A stretch of 64,000 nucleotides of DNA from RYN-230 sp036497945 (GCA_036497945.1 DASXIN010000179.1:4773-68772), one strand, 5' to 3'; numbered from the stretch's first letter, positions 32,277 through 40,765 are shown. Numbers and translations are program-made. Notes: generated by a model not told the origin, from the letters alone.

Positions 32277-32993
32277 TCAGCTGGCGCGGCGGAGGGCGGC
32301 GGTGATCCGCTCGCCCGCGGTGACCACGGCGTTGGCGTGCAGCCGGCCCGGCGACCGGGTGAGCCGCTCGATGGGTCCGGATACTGAGACGGCAGCGATG
32401 ATCTTCCCGCCCTGGCCGCGGACCGGCGCGGACACCGAGGCCACCCCGGCCTCGCGCTCGGCCACGCTGGCCGCCCCGCCGCGCCGGCGCACCTGGGCCA
32501 GCGCGGCGGCGGTGAACTTGGCCCCGCGCAGCCCGCGGTGCATCCGGTCCGGTTCCTCCCAGGCCAGCAGCACCTGCGCGGCCGAGCCGGCCGTCATCGG
32601 CAGGGCCGAGCCGACCGGCACCGTGTCCCGCAGCCCGGTGGCGCGCTCCGCGGCGGCCACGCAGATCCGGCTGTCCGCCTGCCGCCGGTACAGCTGTGCG
32701 CTCTCGCCGGTCAGGTCGCGCAGCGCGACCAGGACCGGCTGGGCCACCGCCAGCAGCCGGTCCTCACCGGCCGCGGTGGCCAGTTCGGCGATCCGCGGGC
32801 CCAGGATGAACCGGTGCTGGGAGTCCCTGGCCACCAGCCGGTGCCGCTCCAGGGCGACCGCGATCCGGTGCGCGGTCGGCCGGGCCAGGCCGGTCGCGGT
32901 GACCAGCTGGGCGAGTGAGGCCGGACCCGATTCCAGGGCGTTGAGCACGGCCGCTGTCTTATCCAGCACCCCGACTCCGCTAGAGTTGTCCAT
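32277..32993 (-). CDS. ndgR: IclR-family regulator NdgR (leucine/amino acid metabolism)
   Basis: This 238-residue protein begins MDNSSGVGVLDKTAAVLNAL, essentially as in Streptomyces NdgR. It continues with the winged helix (ATGLARPTAHRIAVALERH) and an IclR effector domain (about 70-235) with ESAQLYRRQADSRICVAAAER and VSAPVRGQGG. NdgR and the Corynebacterium homologue LtbR control leuCD and other amino acid genes. The gene is divergent from leuC with a 117-base gap that contains a palindrome fit for its own binding. Confidence 0.93.
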   Translation of the reverse strand: MDNSSGVGVLDKTAAVLNALESGPASLAQLVTATGLARPTAHRIAVALERHRLVARDSQHRFILGPRIAELATAAGEDRLLAVAQPVLVALRDLTGESAQLYRRQADSRICVAAAERATGLRDTVPVGSALPMTAGSAAQVLLAWEEPDRMHRGLRGAKFTAAALAQVRRRGGAASVAEREAGVASVSAPVRGQGGKIIAAVSVSGPIERLTRSPGRLHANAVVTAGERITAALRRAS

Positions 32994-33006
32994 GGTCCGA
33001 TATTGC

Positions 33007-33025
33007 CGTCTCGATATGCGAGACG
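33007..33025. promoter_or_regulatory. Candidate NdgR operator in the ndgR-leuC gap
   Basis: CGTCTCG and CGAGACG form perfect 7-bp arms around ATATG. It lies 13 bases upstream of the ndgR start and about 86 bases upstream of leuC, where a repressor could shut off both promoters. Confidence 0.68.
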
Positions 33026-33110
33026 CAAGTGAACGCTAGGCAGGCCCTCGGAGTGACCGGGCGCCGACTGGACGGATCGCGATGAAGCGCCCGCGGAAAG
33101 GGGCACACGG

Positions 33111-34538
33111 ATGGGACGTACGCTCGCGCAGAAGATCTGGGACTCACGTGTCGTGCACCGGGCCGACGGTGAGCCCGACCTGCTCTATATCGATCTGCAC
33201 CTGATCCACGAGGTGACCAGCCCGCAGGCGTTCGACGGGCTCCGGCTGGCCGGGCGCGGCGTGCGCCGGCCCGACCTGACCGTGGCCACCGAGGACCACA
33301 ACGTGCCCACGCTCGGCGTGACCGGCCCCGGGCTGCCGCTGATCGGCCCGGGCAGCCCGGTGACCGACCCGGTGTCCCGGGTGCAGGTCGAGACGCTGCG
33401 CAAGAACTGCGCCGAGTTCGGCATCAGCCTGTACCCGATGGGGGACGCCGGGCAGGGCATCGTGCACGTGATCAGTCCGCAGCAGGGGCTCACCCAGCCT
33501 GGCATGACGATCGTCTGCGGTGACTCGCACACCAGCACGCACGGCGCGCTCGGCGCGCTGGCCTTCGGCATCGGCACCAGCGAGGTGGAGCATGTGCTGG
33601 CCACCCAGACGCTGCCGCAGCAGCAGCCGGCCCAGATGGCGGTGAACGTGACCGGCGCGCTGCCCTACGGGGTGACAGCCAAGGACCTGATCCTGGCCGT
33701 GATCGCGCAGATCGGCACCGGCGGCGGGGTGGGGCACGTCATCGAGTACCGCGGCGACGCGGTACGCGGCCTGCCCATGTCCGGCCGCCTGACCGTGTGC
33801 AACATGTCCATCGAGGCCGGGGCCCGGGCCGGGCTCATCGCGCCGGACGACACCACGTTCAGCTACCTGGAAGGCCGGCCGCATGCGCCGCACGGCGCGG
33901 ACTGGGAAGCGGCGCTGGACTACTGGCGGTCGCTGCCCACCGACCCGGACGCGACGTTCGACAAGGAGGTGACCCTGGACGCGGATGCGCTCAAGCCGTT
34001 CGTGACCTGGGGCACCAACCCGGCCCAAGCGGCGCCGCTGGACTCGGCGGTGCCCGACCCGGACGCGATGCAGGACGCGGGGGAGCGGGCCTCGGCGCAG
34101 CGCGCGCTGCGCTACATGGGCCTGGCCGCGGGCACCCAGCTCACCGACATCGCGGTGAACACGGTGTTCGTCGGGTCCTGCACCAACGGCCGGCTGGAGG
34201 ACCTGCGGGCCGCGGCCGGCGTGCTGCGCGGCAAGAAGGTGGCCGACGGGGTCCGGATGCTGGTCGTGCCGGGCTCCATGGCGGTCAAGGTGGCTGCCGA
34301 GCAGGAAGGCCTGGATGAGGTGTTCACCGCGGCCGGCGCGCAGTGGCGGTCGGCGGGCTGCTCCATGTGCCTGGGCATGAACCCGGACACGATGGGCCCC
34401 GGCGAGCGCAGCGCCTCCACCTCGAACCGCAACTTCGAAGGCCGCCAGGGCAAGGGCTCGCGCACCCACCTGGTGTCCCCGCAGGTGGCCGCCGCCACCG
34501 CGGTGACCGGCCGGCTGACCAGCCCCGCTGACCTCTGA
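33111..34538 (+). CDS. leuC: 3-isopropylmalate dehydratase large subunit
   Basis: This 475-residue aconitase-family protein has three cysteines that ligate the 4Fe-4S cluster: Cys357 in VGSCTNGR and Cys417 and Cys420 in CSMC. Other conserved parts are TVCGDSHTSTHGALG-like (here IVCGDSHTSTHGALG) and RNFEGRQGKGSRTHL. With LeuD it isomerises 2-isopropylmalate to 3-isopropylmalate in leucine synthesis. ATG 33111 follows GGAAAGGGG. leuD starts 22 bases downstream. Confidence 0.97.
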   Translation: MGRTLAQKIWDSRVVHRADGEPDLLYIDLHLIHEVTSPQAFDGLRLAGRGVRRPDLTVATEDHNVPTLGVTGPGLPLIGPGSPVTDPVSRVQVETLRKNCAEFGISLYPMGDAGQGIVHVISPQQGLTQPGMTIVCGDSHTSTHGALGALAFGIGTSEVEHVLATQTLPQQQPAQMAVNVTGALPYGVTAKDLILAVIAQIGTGGGVGHVIEYRGDAVRGLPMSGRLTVCNMSIEAGARAGLIAPDDTTFSYLEGRPHAPHGADWEAALDYWRSLPTDPDATFDKEVTLDADALKPFVTWGTNPAQAAPLDSAVPDPDAMQDAGERASAQRALRYMGLAAGTQLTDIAVNTVFVGSCTNGRLEDLRAAAGVLRGKKVADGVRMLVVPGSMAVKVAAEQEGLDEVFTAAGAQWRSAGCSMCLGMNPDTMGPGERSASTSNRNFEGRQGKGSRTHLVSPQVAAATAVTGRLTSPADL

Positions 34539-34560
34539 CCCGGGAAGGAACCGAGCGACG

Positions 34561-35178
34561 ATGGAGCCCTTCACCACGCACACCGGCCGCGCGCTGGCCC
34601 TGCGCCGCAGCAACGTGGACACCGACCAGATCATCCCGGCCGAATACCTCAAGCGGGTCAGCCGGGTCGGCTTCGCCGACGGCTTGTTCGCCGCCTGGCG
34701 GGCGGACCCGGAATTCATCCTCAACAAGCCCGTCGCGGATGGCGTGACGATACTCGTGGCGGGCCCGGATTTTGGCATCGGATCATCGCGCGAGCACGCG
34801 GTCTGGGCGCTGAGCGATTACGGCTTCCGGGCGGTCATTTCGGCGCGATTCGGCGATATCTTCCGCAACAACGCAACAAAGGGCGGACTTCTCCCGGCGC
34901 GGGTAACCGCAGAATTCGCGGCGGAACTCCAGGACATTATCGAGGCGCATCCGGACGTCGCGGTAACCGTCGACCTGGCTGGCCGTGAGGTGCGCGTCAA
35001 CACCCCTGGGACCGGGCAGGTGCTGCTCGCGGGGCCGTTCGAGATCGACGACTACACCCGCTGGCGGCTGATGGAGGGACTGGACGATATTTCTCTGTCA
35101 CTGCGTAATGCGGATGAGATCACCAGCTTCGAGCAGGACCGGCCGAGTTGGCTGCCGAGCGCCGATCCAGTGCACTGA
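34561..35178 (+). CDS. leuD: 3-isopropylmalate dehydratase small subunit
   Basis: This 205-residue swivelling-domain subunit has RRSNVDTDQIIPAEYLKRV and GPDFGIGSSREHAVWALSDYGFRAVIS, which together complete the LeuC active site. The length is standard. ATG 34561 follows GGGAAGGAAC. It is co-transcribed with leuC. Confidence 0.97.
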   Translation: MEPFTTHTGRALALRRSNVDTDQIIPAEYLKRVSRVGFADGLFAAWRADPEFILNKPVADGVTILVAGPDFGIGSSREHAVWALSDYGFRAVISARFGDIFRNNATKGGLLPARVTAEFAAELQDIIEAHPDVAVTVDLAGREVRVNTPGTGQVLLAGPFEIDDYTRWRLMEGLDDISLSLRNADEITSFEQDRPSWLPSADPVH

Positions 35179-35350
35179 AATCGCTTGCAGGACTGGAAAT
35201 CTGGGTATCCGGAGCGCGACACGCCGTGTTTTTACGCTCAGGTGATTGTGCCAGCGCGCTGGATCGCCTAATTTCGGGCAGGTCAGAGGTCGCGGGTACG
35301 GCTGCCCTGTCCGCGCGACCTCCCGTCAGGGGGAACCGCAGGAGTGATTC

Positions 35351-35653
35351 ATGAACAAGCGTGATCTGATCGATGCGATCTCCGGCCGGCTGGGGGACAA
35401 GAAGACCGCGACCGAGGCCGTGAACGCGGTGCTGGACACGATTCAGCTCACCGTTGCCAAGGGGGACAAGGTCTCAATCACCGGGTTCGGTGTATTCGAG
35501 AAGCAAAACCGGCCGGCCCGCACGGCCCGTAACCCGGCTACCGGGGCGTCCATCCGGGTGCCGAAGTCCTCGGTGCCCAAGTTCCGGGCTGGTGCCGACT
35601 TCAAGGCCGTCGTCAACGGCGAGAAGAAGATTGCGGCCCCCAAGAAGCGGTAA
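35351..35653 (+). CDS. hup: HU-type DNA-binding protein
   Basis: This 100-residue protein begins MNKRDLIDAISGRLGDKKTA and has the HU beta-arm segment RTARNPATGASIRVPKSSVPKF. It lacks the long Lys/Ala tail of mycobacterial HU and so resembles Streptomyces HupA. It binds and bends DNA as a dimer. GTGATTC separates AGGGGGAACCGCAGGA from ATG 35351. A long terminator hairpin follows the gene. Confidence 0.96.
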   Translation: MNKRDLIDAISGRLGDKKTATEAVNAVLDTIQLTVAKGDKVSITGFGVFEKQNRPARTARNPATGASIRVPKSSVPKFRAGADFKAVVNGEKKIAAPKKR

Positions 35654-35664
35654 CGCTTTCCAGT

Positions 35665-35714
35665 CGTGATCATGGGATTGGTGACGTTCTAGCCGCACCA
35701 ATCCCATGATCACG
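35665..35714. terminator. Bidirectional terminator with 19-bp perfect stem
   Basis: Arms 35665-35683 and 35696-35714 are exact complements, with a 12-base loop. The element serves the HU gene on one strand and the cold-shock-like gene on the other, whose stop codon (35710-35712) lies inside the stem. Confidence 0.85.
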
Positions 35715-35934
35715 GGGAAGCCCCGTCTGGCGGCAGAGGGAAGGTCGCCAGGGTGAGGGCGGTGATGCGGGGCGGGTCGCCGCTGGACCGAATCTGCACC
35801 CGCTGGCCGCGGCGCAGCAGTCGCAGGCCGGAGCCGGCCAGCGCGTCTGCGCCGAAGCCGAGCACCGTCCCGGCGTCGGTGAACACGGTGCCCGACCGGG
35901 TGCCGCCGTCGTAGCTGCGCACGGTGGCCTGCAC
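35710..35934 (-). CDS. Small cold-shock-domain-like protein
   Basis: This 74-residue protein has an OB-fold pattern like cold-shock proteins: RSGTVFTDAGTVLGFGADAL, then SGLRLLRRGQRVQI and a final strand ITALTLATFPLP. It lacks the aromatic RNP motifs (KGFGFI and VFVH) of true CspA proteins, so nucleic-acid binding is unproven. The same kind of protein is widespread in actinomycetes. ATG 35934 lies 10 bases after the ddl stop, and the gene is probably the last of the plsC-gpsA-ddl operon. Confidence 0.72.
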   Translation of the reverse strand: MQATVRSYDGGTRSGTVFTDAGTVLGFGADALAGSGLRLLRRGQRVQIRSSGDPPRITALTLATFPLPPDGASP

Positions 35935-35944
35935 GCGGGCCCGT

Positions 35945-37105
35945 TCAGCGCAGCCCAGGCCGCTTGCGCAGCGCGGTGCTGACCAGCCGGTCCAGCAGGT
36001 CGCCGAGGGACAGCCCGGCCGCGGCCCACATCTTGGGGAAGTACGACGCGGCGGTCATCCCGGGCATGGTGTTGATCTCGTTGAGCAGGATCTCGCCGTC
36101 CGGTGTGTAAAAGAAGTCGACCCGGGCCAGCCCCTCGCCGGACACCGCCTCGAAGGCGGCCGCGGCCAGGCGGCGCACCTCGTCCAGGTGCTCGGCTGGG
36201 ATGGGCGCCGGGATCACCATGTTGTTGACGTCGTCCAGGTATTTCGCCTCGAAGTCGAAGAACTCCTCGCCGCCGTCCACCATGAGCTGCCCGGGCAGGC
36301 TGGTGTCCGGCGGCCCGCCGTCCATGCCTTCCAGCACGGCGCACTCCACCTCGTGGCCGGGGATGGCCCGCTCCACCAGCACCTTGCGGTCGTAGCCGCG
36401 CGCGTTCTCGATGGCCTCGTGCAGGCTGGCCACGTCGGTCGCCTTGGAGGTGCCGATGCTGGAGCCGCCGCGGGCAGGCTTGACGAACAGCGGCCAGCCC
36501 AGCTCGCCGATCGCGTCGAGCACCCGCTTGCGCTCCGCGGTCTCCGGCACCGGCCAGCTGGCCGCGTCCCCGGCGGGCTGCCAGTCCTGGTCGCGGACCA
36601 CCACGAACGGGCCCACCGGCAGCCCCTTCGCCTTGAAGATCAGCTTCATGTACTCCTTGTCCATGCTGACCGCGCTGGCCAGCACGCCCGCCCCGACGTA
36701 GCGGATGCCCGCCATCTCCAGCAGGCCCTGGATGGTGCCGTCCTCACCGAACGGCCCGTGCAGCACCGGCAGCACCACGTCCACCTCGCCCAGCTCCCGG
36801 GGGATGGCGCCCGGCTCGGCCAGGGTCAGTGCGCCGGGCGCCGCAGCGCCCCAGGGCAGCAACTGACCGCCCGGCTCGGCCACCGCCTCGACCGACGGGA
36901 GCTGGCCGTCGGTGATGGCCAGCCGCTCCGGCTCGTCCGCGGTCAGCACCCACCGGCCATCGGGCAGGATGCCGATCGGGATGACCTCGTACCGGTCGCG
37001 GTCCAGGGCGGCCAGCACCGTCCCGCCACTCGCGCAGGAGATCGCGTGCTCCGGGCCGCGGCCGCCGAACACGACCGCCACCCTGGTCTTGCGCTGCTGG
37101 TTCAC
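35945..37105 (-). CDS. ddl: D-alanine--D-alanine ligase
   Basis: This 386-residue ATP-grasp enzyme contains VAVVFGGRGPEHAISCASG at the N-terminus (with Glu and Ser of the active site), SMDKEYMKLIFKAKGLPVGPF, FVKPARGGSSIGTSK, and the metal-binding end RVDFFYTPDGEILLNEINTMPGMT. It makes the D-Ala-D-Ala dipeptide for peptidoglycan. GTG 37105 overlaps the stop of a 40-codon ORF (GTGA). Confidence 0.96.
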   Translation of the reverse strand: MNQQRKTRVAVVFGGRGPEHAISCASGGTVLAALDRDRYEVIPIGILPDGRWVLTADEPERLAITDGQLPSVEAVAEPGGQLLPWGAAAPGALTLAEPGAIPRELGEVDVVLPVLHGPFGEDGTIQGLLEMAGIRYVGAGVLASAVSMDKEYMKLIFKAKGLPVGPFVVVRDQDWQPAGDAASWPVPETAERKRVLDAIGELGWPLFVKPARGGSSIGTSKATDVASLHEAIENARGYDRKVLVERAIPGHEVECAVLEGMDGGPPDTSLPGQLMVDGGEEFFDFEAKYLDDVNNMVIPAPIPAEHLDEVRRLAAAAFEAVSGEGLARVDFFYTPDGEILLNEINTMPGMTAASYFPKMWAAAGLSLGDLLDRLVSTALRKRPGLR

Positions 37106-37224
37106 CCAAGCTCCTCTCGTGTCCGGCCGAGCGCATCGAGGGCCTGCATTGCGTCGGCGATCAGGTCCGCGGGCAGATGGACCGCCCGGGTGTTCTCCCC
37201 CCGCGCGGCCGGGTCAGACGCCAT
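37102..37224 (-). CDS. 40-residue small ORF between gpsA and ddl
   Basis: ATG 37224 lies inside the end of gpsA, overlapping it by 11 bases. The frame ends at TGA 37102-37104, which overlaps the GTG of ddl. The peptide ends in an amphipathic helix, HLPADLIADAMQALDALGRT. The two overlaps at exact start/stop junctions and the absence of any other function for this 108-base gap favour real translation. It would couple ddl to gpsA, and the product may be a small regulatory protein or a by-product of the coupling. I recognise no family. Confidence 0.5.
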   Translation of the reverse strand: MASDPAARGENTRAVHLPADLIADAMQALDALGRTREELG

Positions 37225-38218
37225 AGCGCTCGGGCTTGGCGGACCGGGAGGTGAGCAGGGCGGCGGCCTGGCCGACGTCGATCCGCTCGCTCATCACCCC
37301 GACCACCACCTCGGTGATGGGCATCTCCACACCGAGCGCCGTGGCCAGTTCCAGCACCGGCCCGGCCGACTTGGCCCCCTCGGCCACCTGGGTGGTGACC
37401 GCGGCCACGTCGGCCACCGGCATGCCCCGGCCGATCATCTCGCCGAACGTCCGGTTCCGGGACAGCGGCGAGCTGCACGTGGCCACCAGGTCACCCAGCC
37501 CGGCCAGCCCGGCCAGGGTGTGCTGGTCCGCGCCGAGGGCCGCACCGAGCCGGGCGATCTCCGCCAGCCCGCGGGTGATCAGCGTGGCCCGGGTGTTGTC
37601 CCCGCAGCCCATGCCGACGGCGATGCCGACGCCCAGCGCGATCACGTTCTTGACCGCGCCGCCCAGCTCGCAGCCGATCACGTCCGGGTTGGTGTACGGC
37701 CGGAAGTAGGGCGTGTGGCATTCCTGCTGCAGCCGTTTGGCCAGCGTGTCGTCGGCGCTGGCGACGACCGTGGCGGCGACCTGGCGTTCGGCTATCTCAC
37801 GGGCCAGGTTGGGGCCGGCGACCACCGCGATGCGTTCCGGGCCGGCCCCGGTGACCTCAGCGATCACCTGGCTCATCCGGTCATGGGTGCCCAGCTCGAT
37901 GCCCTTCATCAGGCTGACGAACGCCGCGTCGGGGGGCAGCAGGCCGAGCCAGGCCTCGAGATGACGGCGCAGCGTCTGGGCGGGCACGGCCAGCACCACG
38001 ATCCCGGCGCCGTGCAGCGCGCGGGCCGGGTCCGCGGTCGCAGCCAGCGCGGGCGGCAGCGCGATACCAGGCAGGTAGTCCGGGTTCTCGTGCCGGTCAT
38101 TGATCACCGCCACCAGCTCGGGGCGGCGGCCCCAGAGCGTGGCCGGCGTGCCCGCATCGCAGAGCACCTGGGCAAACGTGGTACCCCACATGCCGGCCCC
38201 CATGACCGCGGCTTTCAC
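37214..38218 (-). CDS. gpsA: Glycerol-3-phosphate dehydrogenase [NAD(P)+]
   Basis: This 334-residue protein starts MKAAVMGAGMWGTTFAQVLCDAG, with a GxGxWG dinucleotide-binding loop in which the first x-G is altered to MGAGMWG as usual. It has SLMKGIELGTHDRMSQVIAEV, the catalytic Lys in GGAVKNVIALGVGIAVGMG, and SSPLSRNRTFGEMIG. It supplies glycerol-3-phosphate for phospholipids. GTG 38218 overlaps the plsC stop (GTGA). The longer frame upstream is the antisense-free overlap with plsC and not used. Confidence 0.96.
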   Translation of the reverse strand: MKAAVMGAGMWGTTFAQVLCDAGTPATLWGRRPELVAVINDRHENPDYLPGIALPPALAATADPARALHGAGIVVLAVPAQTLRRHLEAWLGLLPPDAAFVSLMKGIELGTHDRMSQVIAEVTGAGPERIAVVAGPNLAREIAERQVAATVVASADDTLAKRLQQECHTPYFRPYTNPDVIGCELGGAVKNVIALGVGIAVGMGCGDNTRATLITRGLAEIARLGAALGADQHTLAGLAGLGDLVATCSSPLSRNRTFGEMIGRGMPVADVAAVTTQVAEGAKSAGPVLELATALGVEMPITEVVVGVMSERIDVGQAAALLTSRSAKPERYGV

Positions 38219-39075
38219 GTCGGCGTCGCCTCGCGCGGGTCCGGGCCCGGGCCGGGTTCCGGCTGGCTGCCCGGGGTGGCGGCCGCCGCGGCCTCCGGCG
38301 CTCCGTCTTCCTGCGCTCCGCCCTCCTGCGCCCTGGCCGCCTGGCGGGCGGCCCGGCGGGCGACTGCCGGGTGGTACGGCTCGGCCGGCGGCTGCCCGCC
38401 GCGCAGCTCGGTCAGCAGGCTGGTCACGTCGGCCATGATGGCGTTGGTCGCGCCGCGGAGCACGTCCCGGGTGAACGGCTTCCCGTCGAACTCGGTCAGG
38501 TCCACCGGCGGCCCGGCCAGCATGCGCACCGTGTGCCGCGGCCACAGATGCGGCTTGGTCGTGCCGTACGGCAGGATGTCCTGCGCTCCCCACTGGGCCA
38601 CCGGGATCACCGGGACCCGGGTGGCCAGGGCCAGCCGGGCCACCCCGGTCCTGGCGAGCATCGGCCACTGCTCGGGGTCCCGGGTGACCGTGCCCTCCGG
38701 GTAGATGACCACGCACTCGCCGTCGGACAGCGCCTGCTCGGCCACCTTGAGCACGTTGGCCGCGTCGGCTTCGCCCCGGCGCACCGGCAGCTGGCCGCAG
38801 CCACGCAGCAGGGTGCCGATGAACTTCACGTCGAACGCCGAGGATTTGATCATGAAAGCCGGGTAGCGGCCGGCCTCGTGCACGAACAGCGCCATGGCCG
38901 GCCAGTCCGCGTAGGACAGGTGATTGGCCGCCACCAGCATGCCGCCCTGCCGCGGGAAGTGCTGGTAGCCCTGCCAGTCGCGCTTCATCACCGCCTTGAT
39001 CAGCGGTGGGAGTACCACCTTCGTCCCGGTCCGCCAGGCGGCCGAGTAGCGCCGGTCCCGCTGCTGTCCGCTCAT
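38215..39075 (-). CDS. plsC: 1-acyl-sn-glycerol-3-phosphate acyltransferase (PlsC-like)
   Basis: This 286-residue acyltransferase has the motif NHLSYADWPAM (an NHxxxxD box with Ser and Tyr), then FPEG-equivalent YPEGTVTRDPEQWPML and VPVIPVAQWGAQDILP. It probably acylates lysophosphatidate downstream of GpsA. A low-complexity Glu/Ala/Pro tail covers about 245-286. ATG 39075 gives the normal N-terminus (MSGQQRDRRYSAAWRTGTKV); the longer upstream frame overlaps the cofC promoter region. Confidence 0.9.
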   Translation of the reverse strand: MSGQQRDRRYSAAWRTGTKVVLPPLIKAVMKRDWQGYQHFPRQGGMLVAANHLSYADWPAMALFVHEAGRYPAFMIKSSAFDVKFIGTLLRGCGQLPVRRGEADAANVLKVAEQALSDGECVVIYPEGTVTRDPEQWPMLARTGVARLALATRVPVIPVAQWGAQDILPYGTTKPHLWPRHTVRMLAGPPVDLTEFDGKPFTRDVLRGATNAIMADVTSLLTELRGGQPPAEPYHPAVARRAARQAARAQEGGAQEDGAPEAAAAATPGSQPEPGPGPDPREATPT

Positions 39076-39206
39076 TGGTGCGTTCTCCCGCCCGCGCTCA
39101 GGAGGTTTCTCATCGGTGCCAGTCTCCCGTTCCGCCCATCGCCGTGTCGAGGCGTGGCCATGACCCTGCGCAACCACCGGCCAGCCTGCCCGGCCGTCGG
39201 CACAGT

Positions 39207-39857
39207 ATGGTCGCCGGTGTGACCGAGAGCCCGCTCAGCTGGTCGCTGGTGATCCCCGTCAAGGTACTTGCCCGCGCCAAATCCCGGCTGGCCGGCCTGG
39301 CTGGACCGGTCCGGGAGGCGCTGGCCCTGGCCATGGCGGCCGACACGGTGAGCGCGGCGGTCGCCTGCCCGGCGGTGGCCACCGTGCTGGTAGTGACCGA
39401 CGACGCGGCCGCCGCGGGCACGCTGGGTGAGCTGGGCGCGGTGATCGTGCCGGACGAGCCGGCCGCGGGGCTTAACCCGGCGCTGGCCCACGGCGCGTCC
39501 CTGGCCGCCGCGCGCTGGCCCACGTCCGGCATCGCCGGCCTGGCCGCCGACCTGCCCGCGCTGCGCCCCGCTGAACTGGCCCGGGGGCTGCGCGCCGCGG
39601 CCAGCTGGCCAGAGGCGTTCGTCGCGGATGCCGCGGGCACCGGCACCACGCTGTACGCCGCCCGGCCCGGGACGCCGTTCCGGCCCCGGTTCGGGGCTGG
39701 GTCGGCCGGCCGGTACCGGGCCGGCGGGGCGGTCGAGATCCTGCTGGCCGACGTGCCCAGCCTGCGCTCGGACGTGGACACCGCCGCGGACCTGCGGCAC
39801 GCGACCAGCCTGGGCCTCGGCCCGCGCACCGCCCCGCTGGCCGCCCGTCTCGGCTGA
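39207..39857 (+). CDS. cofC: 2-phospho-L-lactate/phosphoenolpyruvate guanylyltransferase
   Basis: This 216-residue nucleotidyltransferase-fold protein has WSLVIPVKVLARAKSRLAG at the N-terminus (the KxxxxAKSRL loop) and VLVVTDDA, then LAADLPALRPAEL (metal-binding Asp) and FRPRFGAGSAGRY. CofC/FbiD activates phosphoenolpyruvate or phospholactate with GTP in coenzyme F420 synthesis. ATG 39207 is used; an in-frame GTG at 39219 is possible. Confidence 0.92.
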   Translation: MVAGVTESPLSWSLVIPVKVLARAKSRLAGLAGPVREALALAMAADTVSAAVACPAVATVLVVTDDAAAAGTLGELGAVIVPDEPAAGLNPALAHGASLAAARWPTSGIAGLAADLPALRPAELARGLRAAASWPEAFVADAAGTGTTLYAARPGTPFRPRFGAGSAGRYRAGGAVEILLADVPSLRSDVDTAADLRHATSLGLGPRTAPLAARLG

Positions 39858-39897
39858 GCCGGCCGCGGCTGAATCACCCGGCTCGGCTGGGCAGCCG

Positions 39898-40065
39898 TCA
39901 GCGGGCCTGGCGCCCGGACCGGCGGCTGAGCCGCGCGCCGAGCAGGACGAGGTCCACGATGACCACCACCACCCCGATGATCAGTAGCCAGAACAGGCCC
40001 TTGACCACCGCCCCCACGATGCCCAGTGCGATAGCCACGATGATGAACAGCAAGAACAGCGCCAT
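39898..40065 (-). CDS. 55-residue hydrophobic membrane protein
   Basis: ATG 40065, preceded by a GGAGG site, opens a 55-codon frame. It encodes two almost continuous hydrophobic stretches (starting MALFLLFIIVAIALGIVGAV) and an Arg-rich tail, ARLSRRSGRQAR. Very similar small 'hydrophobic proteins' with the VVKGLxxLLxIG centre are common in actinomycetes and have no known function. The frame ends at TGA 39898-39900 and lies 18 bases downstream of the PRC-barrel gene, likely in one transcript. Confidence 0.72.
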   Translation of the reverse strand: MALFLLFIIVAIALGIVGAVVKGLFWLLIIGVVVVIVDLVLLGARLSRRSGRQAR

Positions 40066-40083
40066 GGGGGCCTCCGATCTCGG

Positions 40084-40440
40084 TCAGCGGCGGGCGAGCC
40101 GTCGCTCGCCGCCCGCGCCGGGCTGATAGGCCAGTTCGTAGTGCTCGAAGACCACCACTTCCTGGCTGGCCGGCAGCTCCCCGTCCGTGTCGATCGACGG
40201 CGCGTTGCGCACCACGGTCTTCGGGTGGGTGACCTTCAGGTACCCGGGGCCCACCGTGGCCCCGGACAGCGGCACGAAGACCAGCCGGCGCCGGGTCGGC
40301 AGGCCGACGGTCACGGTGGCGAACGCGGGCTGGTCAGTGGCGGTGTCCACGTAGACCGATTCCAGGGTGCCGACCTTGCGGCCAGCGTCGTCCACCACGT
40401 CGTGGCCGCGCCACTCCCGGATGTCCGCTGCCTCGAACAT
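40084..40440 (-). CDS. PRC-barrel domain protein
   Basis: This 118-residue protein begins MFEAADIREWRGHDVVDDAGRKVG. The PRC-barrel occupies about residues 5-75 (GTLESVYVDTATDQPAFATV) and the tail ends ELAYQPG. Such proteins are small stress-associated cytosolic proteins without a defined activity. ATG 40440 is preferred to the longer frame because GGAGGGG precedes it closely. Confidence 0.85.
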   Translation of the reverse strand: MFEAADIREWRGHDVVDDAGRKVGTLESVYVDTATDQPAFATVTVGLPTRRRLVFVPLSGATVGPGYLKVTHPKTVVRNAPSIDTDGELPASQEVVVFEHYELAYQPGAGGERRLARR

Positions 40441-40531
40441 GGCCCCTCCGCTCGTCGCTTGGGCCTGCACTACCCAGCAACGACCAGCTCATCCGGCCAG
40501 GCGGGGCCCAGGTGGCCGCGGGACCGCGGCG

Positions 40532-40765
40532 CTAGATGTGCACGATGGGGCAGGTCAGAGTGCGGGTGATACCGGTGACCCCCTGGATCTGGGCGACCAC
40601 GAGCCGGCCCAGGTCGTCGACGTTGGTCGCTTCCGCCCGCACGATCACGTCGTATGGCCCGGTCACGTCCTCGGCCAGGGTCACCCCCTCGATGGCCCCG
40701 ATGCGGCGGGCGACCTCGGCGGCCTTGCCCACTTCCGTCTGAACGAGGATGTACGCCTGAACCAT
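40532..40765 (-). CDS. Stand-alone Lrp/AsnC ligand-binding domain protein
   Basis: This 77-residue protein consists of only the RAM (AsnC_trans_reg) domain: QAYILVQTEVGKAAEVARRI, then GPYDVIVRAEA and the C-terminal TRTLTCPIVHI. It has no helix-turn-helix. Such SraA-like or AsnC-domain proteins may bind amino acids and oligomerise. The same small gene lies next to thiL in many actinomycetes and is divergent from it here. Confidence 0.92.
   Translation of the reverse strand: MVQAYILVQTEVGKAAEVARRIGAIEGVTLAEDVTGPYDVIVRAEATNVDDLGRLVVAQIQGVTGITRTLTCPIVHI

Noticed and set aside
35924..38704. A 926-codon open frame on the + strand opposite ddl, gpsA and plsC
   Set aside because: It is rich in Arg, His, Gly and Gln with no domain pattern. 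The opposite strand encodes clear ddl, gpsA and plsC genes, so this is a GC-driven shadow.
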